Source: Komarekiella delphini-convector SJRDD-AB1
Lineage (GTDB): Bacteria > Cyanobacteriota > Cyanobacteriia > Cyanobacteriales > Nostocaceae
DNA: 64,000 bases
Reading direction: 5' to 3'
Assembly (NCBI RefSeq): GCF_014831675.1
Contig: NZ_VJXY01000002.1
Location: forward strand, 186,001-250,000
The translations under genes were made by a program, and so were the position numbers. Numbering within the stretch: position 1 is the first letter of the stretch; the number at the start of each line of letters is the position of its first letter. A model generated the notes under the pieces. That model was not told the DNA's origin and did not search any database. It saw nothing but the letters and a program-made list of their open reading frames with translations. This document shows, in pieces, positions 56,573 to 64,000 of the stretch.

Positions 56573-57145
56573 ATGTGCAGATTATATACAGATTTTTCTC
56601 AATTTGCTCAAGGGCATATCTAGGCTACTTTTTAATTAATCAGATGGTGGCGATAGGGCATTTCCTTTAAGAATTGCAAGTTAGGCAAAGCGATCGCAAT
56701 TACTAGTTTCCACGCCAACCTCCAATCGTAAATGTAAAGACAACATTTGCCAACCAGCTAATCAATGTCTGCTTATGTAGATTGGATCTGGGAACACGTC
56801 TTTGGAGTTATCGTTGACGACCTGGGTGGAGTATTGGGGGGTAAGCACGAAGGATTCGTGCTTGGCTTGGTCTGACGGGCTTGCCCAGACCACCGCTCCT
56901 AGTCGCCGATACCTTAGGAGTTATAGAAAAGATCTTACAACCGACCGATCCTAGAATCTTTGCTTATGGTTAGAGCTTTAGATGCATAAAATCTAACTTA
57001 AGTTGGAGACGACTAACCAACAGTAGCATTCTAATTAATGTGACAATTCGAGTAAACCTTGCTTCATTTCCTTGTTGGTTAGATTCGCTAAATTTGTTAA
57101 GAACTGCTTGAGTTCTGATTTCAATTCGCAACAAAGAGATTTCTT
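56573..57145. other. Spacer with no clear gene
   Basis: Contains a 36-codon frame at 56765 (MSAYVDWIWEHVFGVIVDDL, then GGVLGG and a run into a hairpin-rich GCTTGGTCTGACGGGCTTGCC repeat) that looks like a truncated relic. Nothing else is recognised. Confidence 0.4.
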
Positions 57146-57337
57146 ATGTCGAACGATACCGAGCAAGCCAAAGCAGATCACCCACTTGGGTGGAATGTTC
57201 CGAACATCAACGATTTGCGCTCTGCGATCGCACATATCAAGAAGTTCAAGGGGCAATACATTGAAACCGATCACCCCGTCGATCCCAAAGCAGAACTTGC
57301 TGCGGGATGGGCGGCTGACGATGGTCGTTCCATTTGA
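57146..57337 (+). pseudogene. Possible N-terminal fragment of a UbiD-family decarboxylase
   Basis: Frame of 63 codons reading HPLGWNVPNINDLRSAIAHI and FKGQYIETDHPVDPKAELAA, then running out of homology. DLRSAI, GQ-IETD and VDPKAELA resemble the N-terminus of UbiD-type carboxylyases of the gallate/phenolic acid group. The remaining 400 or so residues are absent. ATG 57146 follows AGAGATTTCTT. It precedes a tannase gene of opposite strand, which makes a lost tannin/gallate pathway gene plausible, but the match is short. Confidence 0.35.
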
Positions 57338-57353
57338 GAAGGGCGTGTGCGAG

Positions 57354-57545
57354 ATGCGAACGCAACAGATTAATAAGAAAATTGAAGGCGTTCCCCTAAC
57401 CTTCTTCGAGGCTCAGGTCGAAAGTATTCGCCATCTTGTCGCTACGTACGCTGATGTCCTGTCTGGAGAAACCTTCTCGTTGCATGAACCACATACCGTA
57501 TTTGAACGGTGGGACAGGCAGATTGCTGCATTACGCTCACTTTGA
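57354..57545 (+). CDS. Small ORF of unknown function, 63 aa
   Basis: Reads MRTQQINKKIEGVPLTFFEA, VESIRHLVATYADVLSGETF, and ends IAALRSL. The composition looks protein-like and the stop is followed by an inverted AAGACGCGA-TTCG-TCGCGTCTT hairpin, which could be a terminator. I do not recognise it. It could also be the C-terminal remnant of the decayed gene before it. Confidence 0.35.
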   Translation: MRTQQINKKIEGVPLTFFEAQVESIRHLVATYADVLSGETFSLHEPHTVFERWDRQIAALRSL

Positions 57546-57590
57546 ACTCCTTTGGGTTCATTCCCCACTCTGTGGGTTTATACTTTTGAC

Positions 57591-57935
57591 TCACTCTTTT
57601 AAAGACGCGACGAATCGCGTCTTTGAAAAAAGGGCGTTGCATAATTACGGGATAATTACTCTCACGCAGCGGAAAGTCTGTAGCAAGATCCCGCAGGGTG
57701 CACCGCCTTCCGGCGATGGTCTGTTCACTGCCGAGAGGCGCAAAGCCTTGCGCCTCTCCCTTGTGTCCAGAGGACACAAGGCAACCGTTCTTTTAGAACG
57801 GTTGGGCAGTAAGACCCGCATAGCGTTCATAACTTTTCAAGGCACAGACGCCGCGAAAAGTTCTGTTCGCCTCCGGTCTCCGTCAGGAGAAGGAGGGTTA
57901 GCCCAACCTAGGAAACTTTTCAAGACAGAGAGGAT
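57591..57935. repeat. Interspersed repeat block (copy B of 1960-2052 plus flanks)
   Basis: A chain of hairpins: AAAGACGC...GCGTCTTT at 57600-57623, TCTGTAGCAAGATCCCGCAG at 57674 (shared with 6198), CTGCCGAGAGGCG...GTAAGACCCGCAT at 57728-57821 (shared with 1960-2052), and CCTCCGGTCTCCGTCAGGAG near 57870. It ends with CCTAGGAAACTTTTCAAGACAG (inverse in the 6.3-kb patch). Frames crossing it are not genes. Confidence 0.7.
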
Positions 57936-58109
57936 AAGGAGTTTGAGCTTTTAATACATCAAATTTCATCCCATGATTCAGCAACGCCGGATATTTATAA
58001 TCAACGGGTCTAGACTACTACTTGTGAATGTAGGTTGCAGGGATAGGTCGCGATTCTCGTGCCGAGAGGCTGCGCCAACGCTCAACCATAACGTTGAAAC
58101 TTTCTCAGA

Positions 58110-59840
58110 TTACTGAGGCTCAAACAAATCATTGCCAATCCAATCAATACGATCATTTGGGATTTGGGAAGGCATTACCCCGACAAAGTTGGCGGCATCG
58201 TCAATGCTTCGCTTGCCGTTATACCTAGCTTGCATCGGGTAAGGAAATATCGGTCTTGTTATGACAATGGTTGCATTGCTGCTTGTCGATCCTTGGGTGG
58301 GGTTGCTGAACCCACCACTTGCTGAATCATCAGCCGTTTGGGAGGCAATAATTTTAGTTGGGGGAGTGCCTTGTTCAACCCATGCCACAATCGGTGTGAG
58401 CCAATCCACGCGGCTAGGACTGGTTCCGCCTTGACAATGATACACTCCAGGCAGCATGAACAATCTGGCAAACGATTGCACCTTGGCAAGACCGCCCATC
58501 GTATCTTGAACAGCCTGATAGTAAGCGAGCGTGCCTTGAGGGGGAATCGCTGGATCAGCCCATCCATGATATAGAATGAGTTTTCCACCGCGATCGCGGA
58601 ATGCTTTGAGGTTAGGGTTGGTGGCGTTGTACACTTTGCCTAGAGGACGCAGCCGATCAAAACCCTCAGCTGTAAATTGCCAGTCTTTGTAAGAGAAGGA
58701 TGCAGGGGGACTCTTGGGAAAGGCGAGATATTTCAGATAGCTGTTAGAGATTTCGGCTGCCATTGGCAGCATTCCATCTCTACCGATACTCGAACCTGCC
58801 CATCCAAGCTCTGACCCAATTGTTTGGCTACCTGGATAAAGTAACCTCCCCTGACGATCCACAGCACCGCCATAAAGTTTATTCACGACGGCAATCTGAG
58901 CGGTTGTTAAACAGGTTGCAGTAGCGCGATTGTCAGTACAAAGAAGCGATTCAGATTTAAATGTGCAGACTCTTGGATCGGTGATTTGCCCATCTAATAA
59001 TCCATCCTGACCATCACAATTTGCGAGCGCAGCCTTATGAATCAGCGCGAGTTTATCAGAAGGCAGAATGGAATTCCCTTGTGAATCTTGGTTCGCGCGC
59101 CCATTCCACGTTTCGTATTCTCCATTGAGTGGCGCTTGGATTGCGGCAGGTGCGCCAGCAATGATGCCGTTAAAGTCGTTTGGGTATCGCTGTGCTTCAG
59201 AGAGGGCTTGTCGTCCGCCATTGGAACAACCCTGGAAGTAAGAATAACTGGGACTTTTGCCATAGAACGCGGTGGCGATCGCTTTTGCGGCTAGCGACGT
59301 AACATGCTCTGAGCGATAGCCGAAATCAGCCCGCAGTTGGGGTTGATCCAGTCCCCAGAGTGCGCTCCCCGTGCCTAAGCCGCCGCCAACATGTCCAGTG
59401 TTGTCGAAAGCCACCGCAAAGTTTTGATTAAGTGCAGTGGTAGATTCTGGTGAAGCTCTCAAACTGCCGCAATATCCACCACAGCCAACCTGAAGATAGC
59501 GACGATTCCAATTTTGGGTAGGCAACCGCACCTCAAACTGAATCTGCGGTGTAACGTATCCTTTCACCTCACAGTATTCAGGAGTCTGAGCAGTAGCAGG
59601 AATAACTTGAGCCGAAAGAATTGCGGTGGGAGCATCCCGAAGGGATGCAAAATCTCTCTGCATCAAAGTACTACAGGAATTAGACGGCATTGATTGCATA
59701 GGAGCTTGTGCGATTGCAGAAGTCTGGAACAATCTTGCCTTAGAGCTTAACAACAGGACTGAAAATACAAGGGTGATGAGCAAGAAGCGCAGAATGATCG
59801 AGCCATCTTGGAACAATGATTGCAGTCTTCGACATCTCAC
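58110..59840 (-). CDS. Tannase/feruloyl esterase family protein
   Basis: Secreted esterase of 576 residues that hydrolyses gallate or ferulate esters. A hydrophobic export segment lies at about residues 16-34 (IILRFLLITLVFSVLLLSS) and the mature protein follows. It shows the CS-D-HC active-site pattern: nucleophile in QGCSNGGRQALSEAQRYP, acid in HGWADPAIPP, and His next to Cys in GVYHCQGG. QVGCGGYCGSL and GHVGGG precede it. Cysteine pairs near the nucleophile and His would form the linking disulfide. The start is GTG at 59838-59840 after GAGGGGA. Such enzymes are uncommon in cyanobacteria and may degrade plant phenolics. Confidence 0.9.
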   Translation of the reverse strand: MRCRRLQSLFQDGSIILRFLLITLVFSVLLLSSKARLFQTSAIAQAPMQSMPSNSCSTLMQRDFASLRDAPTAILSAQVIPATAQTPEYCEVKGYVTPQIQFEVRLPTQNWNRRYLQVGCGGYCGSLRASPESTTALNQNFAVAFDNTGHVGGGLGTGSALWGLDQPQLRADFGYRSEHVTSLAAKAIATAFYGKSPSYSYFQGCSNGGRQALSEAQRYPNDFNGIIAGAPAAIQAPLNGEYETWNGRANQDSQGNSILPSDKLALIHKAALANCDGQDGLLDGQITDPRVCTFKSESLLCTDNRATATCLTTAQIAVVNKLYGGAVDRQGRLLYPGSQTIGSELGWAGSSIGRDGMLPMAAEISNSYLKYLAFPKSPPASFSYKDWQFTAEGFDRLRPLGKVYNATNPNLKAFRDRGGKLILYHGWADPAIPPQGTLAYYQAVQDTMGGLAKVQSFARLFMLPGVYHCQGGTSPSRVDWLTPIVAWVEQGTPPTKIIASQTADDSASGGFSNPTQGSTSSNATIVITRPIFPYPMQARYNGKRSIDDAANFVGVMPSQIPNDRIDWIGNDLFEPQ

Positions 59841-60438
59841 AACAAATCCCCTCTGATTGTTTGCAGTCTAAATTTTCAATATTCCGCATCTGCAAAGCGC
59901 AAAAATCAATTCAGATGCTTCAAATGGGCAAACGATTTAATAATTTTTGGTAGACAATTCTAAAAATTTCCTCTATCTACAGGACTAAGTTGAAGCATAG
60001 AGTTGCGCTAGAGCCATTGATTAAATAATTAAATAAGTGTGTAATATTGATCGATTGATGGTGAGTCCAGTCATGTAGGCAGGTTTCCCGCTGTAGGGAA
60101 CTGGCAAACCCGAAGGGTAAGAACAACCGAAGCAATCAGGAATTACTTTTTTAGTGCAATCCATTTCTAAGGTATTATACTCGATGCCGTGGCATACTCC
60201 CTACGCTACCCTCTGGGACAACACGGGCTTCTCAATGCCAGAAAATCTTGAGTAGCAAGCTCAGCATTAAAGTCGCCGTCAATGATCCAATCTTTGTCTA
60301 TTTGTTGATCTGTGATCATCTTCTTGATCGAAGCACCAAGAATCTGTGCTGCCAGCAGCACTGGCTTAATTCCACTGCGATCGCTACGTCCCACGCAGGC
60401 CTTTACAATCAAGCTGAGCGATCGCTCCCGTCTTTAAT
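59841..60438. other. Spacer with a possible gene remnant
   Basis: The first half is AT-rich and contains a repeat at about 60070-60120 (GTAGGCAGGTTTCCC...GGGAACTGGCAAACC). Between 60206 and 60412 a minus-strand frame reads KPVLLAAQILGASIKKMITD and DKDWIIDGDFNAELATQDFL. It is protein-like but has no ribosome-binding site and ends in a repeat. I cannot assign it; a decayed gene end is the best guess. Confidence 0.35.
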
Positions 60439-63354
60439 CTAAGAATTATTATCAGCTAACGGCAAAAGTAAGCGGCTGACTACCCGATGATCGGGTAATT
60501 GATAGAAATGTAATTCTCCTCCAAGTTGGTGCATAAGGTTTTGGCAGATTAGCAGATGTAAACCTGGTGGTTGGTCGAGATTAGAGGGAGCAAGCACATC
60601 CTTGGGTGTATTGTGAGATAGCGCTGCCATTAGCTGTGGTTCGATTTTGCCGTTGTCTGTAATCGACAGTTCTAGCGATATCTGACGACAAGCCGCTTCT
60701 GTACTAGAGGCTCCGTCAACGGGTCTACACTCATCTAAGCGACGACACCAGATATCAATTCTGCTCCCGTAAGAACGGCAACAAGCAGCAACTAACAATT
60801 CATGAAGAACTAATTCAATTTTGACAATATCGCCGGCAATCGCCATTGAAGATTGAGAATTTGAGGCAAGGACGCCTCTGATTAATGAAGAGTTTTTTGG
60901 TAATTCCCCATCCTCAATCGGCTGTCCCAAACCATGCACACCAATCCACAGTTTTTGTTGTTTGAGTAAATTTTCAACTCGTTCGAGCGATCGCTTCAGT
61001 AAACTGGCTATTGGCATAGTTTCCCAGCTCATATGTAACTGCCACTGCTCAAGTTTTAGTAGCCCACTCATGGAGGTGGTAGTCTGGTCTAACTGCCGCA
61101 GCAATAGCTGGTAGCGCATCTGGGCCAGTTCATTGGTTGGAATGCCCAAATCATGTATTTGACTGAGTGACAGCGCCGCTGTTCTTTGCATTTCCTCCAG
61201 ACGACGATTTTTGTACCAATTGAGTTGTCGCAATTCCTCTGTTGTGGACTCTAAAAGTTGAGTAATTTGCTTTTGACGACGCCACCAAGCTAATTGTGAA
61301 ATTAGTGTTGCTGTAGCACTGAGGCTTTGTTCTGACCAGCGACGCTCATTATGGTCTGCCAACAAAACTACACCTGTAGGCTCACAATCAGTATTAGTGC
61401 GTAATGCCATCACCAAAATTTGACCGATGTCAGGCCCATTAAACCATTTCCGTGTTTCTGAGGGTAAATCATCCATCTTCAGAGTTAAGTGACCCTTTTG
61501 AGCAAGCGCCCGCTGAATTAACGCCTCAGCTTTAATGGGAATAGATGCATCAGAAAAAACCCCAAACTGTGTATTAGTAATTACTCCTGGTATAACTTCT
61601 GCCCAACGCTGACCAGGCGACCAGGATAGCAATACCGCCAGAGGGCAATCTAGAACGGATGCTATTTGTTCTAGTGCCGTGCGTTCCAAATAGTTTTCTC
61701 CTGATGCTTTGCCGTTCTGGACTTGTGCCAGAATGTTTAGACATTGTTCAAAGGTCTGGGAAATTTTTTCTTGCTGCTGGGTGCGGGTGTGCAATTGCCA
61801 TTGACGAACAATCACACCAATTTGTTGACTGACAGCCCACAGTAATTCCTTTTCCAATGTTGTCCATGAACGATGGGTCTCGTGAGCGATGATTAAAAGC
61901 GCTGCGGGTGTATTACCTTTAGTACATTGACAAACCAGTAGCGATCGCACACCGTTTTCTAACAGAGGGAGACGCCAGTTAAAAAAGCGCAAATCTTCAT
62001 CTAAATTTTCAATCTCTACCGCTTGATTTGAACGTTGTAAAAGCTGTCCATCCAATTGTTTGAGAGCATCAAGGGTAAATGTCAAAGGTCGGCGATTATT
62101 GGGCTGACTTTGGTAAATAAATTGATAATTATTCTGTTCAGGATTGTACTGTAACAGTAAAAAGCGGGTGGCAGATAGTCTAGTTAAAACTCTTGTAGCG
62201 CAGATATGTAAAGTTTTATGTAGGTCATGCTCGCTATAGATAGCTTGAGCGACTTGACTAGTTAGTTGAGTATCATCTTGAATCTGTTTGATGGTGCTTT
62301 CCATGCCTTCGGTGGGGGCGACTAAAGAAATTAAGCCAGCAGCACCTTGGACAAAATTTTTGTCTGTCTCTGTCCAGATCCGAGGTTCATTGCTTTCTAC
62401 CGCCAAAAAACCTAGTAGGTTCTTTTGCCAAATGATCGGAGCTGCTAGGAGCGATCGCACTCCTAGGCGTTGCAGTAACTTTGCTGTAAAATGACTTTTC
62501 AAAGAACTCCGGGCGTCGCCAATTGAGACAATTTGATTAACTGCTAAAGCATAATAAAAGTCGCTCAATTCCTGCACCGTCATTCCCGCTGCTGCTTGCT
62601 GACTGCTAGATTCACGATTGATTTTGACAAGCTGATTGCTCATCCGACACCAAAAGTAGCGCCCTTCGCGCTCAAACCAGTAAATATTTGTTCGGTTAGG
62701 AGAGACAAATTGATGGGTTGCCTGTACTACAGCTTCTAATCTTTGATCTAGATTATTCAGGGTACGTAAATTGTCCAGCAATCCTAATAATGGTTCATCG
62801 GGTCGCTTAGTTTGCTTTTGCTGCAACTTTATTTCATGTTGATAAAGCACTGCCCCCAGTTCGCCTAAAACCATCATTAAACGTGCTTTTGCTTCCCCAG
62901 GCAATAAATAGCCCCAGCGTTCTGAACCCAGTAAAATCAAACCCAAACAGCGGTCTTTATAGCGAATTGGTAAAACAATCGTTCCCTGAATCTGGAATTT
63001 ATCTGCAACTTTGTGCCATTCTGCAACGCGGATTTCAACTCGCAAATCTGCCACACCCAAGGGACGCTGTTCAATTACTACTTGTTCTAATAAATCTCCA
63101 GGATTGAGAACAACCCGTTTTTTTAAAAAACTCGTGTCACTATCGGGCGTGATCCCGCCTTTACCAAACAATATGTGATTTAGGCGATCGTAAAGAGCAA
63201 TCCAAACCAGTTTGTAGTCAAACTGCTCTTTAAGATAAGAAATAGTGGATTCAATCAGAACTTCAACATGATCTTCTTCTCTGAGACTCTGGAGGACGCG
63301 CCCCAAGGAAACGATCTGCTGTTCGGCGGCTATAAGTTTTTGCGGCTGCCCCAT
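60439..63354 (-). CDS. Large multi-GAF signalling protein with degenerate kinase-like C-terminus
   Basis: A 971-residue cytoplasmic protein with four GAF-like segments: about 15-165, 190-340, 360-520 and 550-700. Examples are QGTIVLPIRYKDRCLGLILL, RSLLAAPIIWQKNLLGFLAV, and RSLLVCQCTKGNTPAALLII. A coiled-coil segment (TEELRQLNWYKNRRLEEMQR) and a region with HATPase-like shape (IVKIELVLHELLVAACCRSY, LELSITDNGKIEPQLM, GLHLLICQNLMHQLGGELHF) follow. A phosphorylatable HisKA box is not visible, and the N-box lacks the usual Asn pattern. It is probably a sensor or scaffold without kinase activity. It is divergent from pyrD. Confidence 0.8.
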   Translation of the reverse strand: MGQPQKLIAAEQQIVSLGRVLQSLREEDHVEVLIESTISYLKEQFDYKLVWIALYDRLNHILFGKGGITPDSDTSFLKKRVVLNPGDLLEQVVIEQRPLGVADLRVEIRVAEWHKVADKFQIQGTIVLPIRYKDRCLGLILLGSERWGYLLPGEAKARLMMVLGELGAVLYQHEIKLQQKQTKRPDEPLLGLLDNLRTLNNLDQRLEAVVQATHQFVSPNRTNIYWFEREGRYFWCRMSNQLVKINRESSSQQAAAGMTVQELSDFYYALAVNQIVSIGDARSSLKSHFTAKLLQRLGVRSLLAAPIIWQKNLLGFLAVESNEPRIWTETDKNFVQGAAGLISLVAPTEGMESTIKQIQDDTQLTSQVAQAIYSEHDLHKTLHICATRVLTRLSATRFLLLQYNPEQNNYQFIYQSQPNNRRPLTFTLDALKQLDGQLLQRSNQAVEIENLDEDLRFFNWRLPLLENGVRSLLVCQCTKGNTPAALLIIAHETHRSWTTLEKELLWAVSQQIGVIVRQWQLHTRTQQQEKISQTFEQCLNILAQVQNGKASGENYLERTALEQIASVLDCPLAVLLSWSPGQRWAEVIPGVITNTQFGVFSDASIPIKAEALIQRALAQKGHLTLKMDDLPSETRKWFNGPDIGQILVMALRTNTDCEPTGVVLLADHNERRWSEQSLSATATLISQLAWWRRQKQITQLLESTTEELRQLNWYKNRRLEEMQRTAALSLSQIHDLGIPTNELAQMRYQLLLRQLDQTTTSMSGLLKLEQWQLHMSWETMPIASLLKRSLERVENLLKQQKLWIGVHGLGQPIEDGELPKNSSLIRGVLASNSQSSMAIAGDIVKIELVLHELLVAACCRSYGSRIDIWCRRLDECRPVDGASSTEAACRQISLELSITDNGKIEPQLMAALSHNTPKDVLAPSNLDQPPGLHLLICQNLMHQLGGELHFYQLPDHRVVSRLLLPLADNNS

Positions 63355-63565
63355 CTGAATTATTGGTTAAAATAGCTTGTAATATATAAGATGCCCAGAA
63401 AATTGCCCTCACTAATATAGCTACGGGTGTTTGCTGTAAGTTATGGGTAATCAGAGCATTTCTTTTTCACTGTCCAGATTAAACTCAGCATCAATCCAGC
63501 ATGAGCCGATATTTCGATAGATGAGCAAGCAAGCTGTTGTATATTAATCCCTACTAGGGATCGAA

Positions 63566-64000
63566 ATGGATATTTATCAAGTCGCTATTCGTCCGCTTGT
63601 GTTCAATCTGGCAAAAACAGATCCAGAATGGTTACATCAGCAGACAATTCGTAGTTTGAGTTGGCTGTCGCAAACAGGCGATCGCCCTCCTGCTAGTTGG
63701 ATAAATCGACGCTTACAGCAGTCCTTATGCCTGCACGATCAGCGCTTAGAACAAAGTTTGTTTGGGCTAAAATTCCCCAATCCTGTGGGGTTGGCAGCAG
63801 GTTTTGATAAAGATGGCGTTGCTGTTAATATCTGGTCAAGTTTAGGTTTTGGATTTGCGGAACTGGGAACTGTAACTTTTCATGCACAGCCAGGAAATAC
63901 TCGTCCTCGCTTGTTTCGCTTGCCTTTAGACAAAGCTGCTCTCAACCGGATGGGTTTCAATAATCTCGGTGCAACTGCAATGGCAGCATATTTGACACGG
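63566..64000 (+). CDS. pyrD: Dihydroorotate dehydrogenase (quinone), N-terminal part
   Basis: Oxidises dihydroorotate to orotate in pyrimidine synthesis, with FMN and membrane quinone. The 145 codons in the window show a class 2 N-terminal helix region ([20 protein letters not shown]). The FMN barrel follows with [55 protein letters not shown] and [11 protein letters not shown]. All are standard for PyrD2. The start is the ATG at 63566 after GGGATCGAA. The reading frame continues past the end of the window. Confidence 0.95.
   Translation, partial: MDIYQVAIRPLVFNLAKTDPEWLHQQTIRSLSWLSQTGDRPPASWINRRLQQSLCLHDQRLEQSLFGLKFPNPVGLAAGFDKDGVAVNIWSSLGFGFAELGTVTFHAQPGNTRPRLFRLPLDKAALNRMGFNNLGATAMAAYLTR

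Noticed and set aside
57436-57954. 172-codon plus-strand ORF
   Set aside because: Most of it crosses the interspersed repeat block 57591-57935 and overlaps a better short frame at its start.

Overview
The window is chromosomal DNA of a cyanobacterium, most likely a filamentous, nitrogen-fixing Nostocales-type species. The evidence is the dense scatter of the HIP1 octamer GCGATCGC, the neighbourhood dapA-asd / tig-clpP-clpX, a PlmA-type GntR regulator, a CyaC-type kinase/adenylate cyclase, cyanobacterial NifH/NifE/NifN-like proteins, PEP-CTERM proteins, and many short interspersed and heptanucleotide repeats between genes. The species cannot be named from the sequence alone.

Layout. 1-6.1 kb: lysine/threonine biosynthesis (dapA partial, asd), then protein folding and turnover (tig, clpP, clpX). 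6.2-11.3 kb: repeat-rich spacers, two alpha/beta hydrolase-fold enzymes, plmA and an S1-domain ribosomal protein. 11.3-15.3 kb: an accessory island next to tRNA-Ser(UGA), with a VapBC-like pair whose toxin has lost two acidic catalytic positions, and a two-gene operon coding for an HNH nuclease-SF2 helicase fusion and a winged-helix-like partner. 15.5-31 kb: a phosphoesterase, nadA, tRNA-Gly, a TonB-like protein with 16 octapeptide repeats, cyaC, a GNAT enzyme, hisC, a YqiA-like esterase and a glutathione reductase. 31-42.5 kb: a FecR-domain protein with nonapeptide repeats facing an outer-membrane beta-barrel candidate, a sulfurtransferase, an MnmD-like methyltransferase, an HD-GYP response regulator, glmU, an isoaspartyl peptidase and a tiny DUF2256 protein. 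42.7-44.4 kb: an 84-bp tandem repeat, then an IS630-type element inserted in a MITE-like repeat.

44.5-54.8 kb is the most distinctive part, a metal/nitrogenase locus. It contains a molybdate/vanadate-type binding protein with a PEP-CTERM membrane tail, a frameshifted relic of a second copy, another PEP-CTERM protein and a molbindin (Mop). It also contains nifN-, nifE- and nifH-type genes without any nifD/nifK or vnfDGK, and an XRE-type regulator with a molybdate-binding-like C-terminal domain. A near-identical 19-bp inverted repeat lies upstream of the binding protein and in the regulator's divergent promoter region, which suggests one regulon. The simplest reading is an accessory part of an alternative (vanadium-type) nitrogenase: Fe protein, cofactor scaffold and metal sensing, with catalytic subunits elsewhere. 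A stand-alone NifH-NifEN system cannot be excluded.

55-64 kb: DUF4112 and DUF1499 proteins, decayed sequence with a possible UbiD-type fragment, a tannase/feruloyl esterase, a large multi-GAF signalling protein and the start of pyrD. All functions are read from sequence motifs; no database search was possible.
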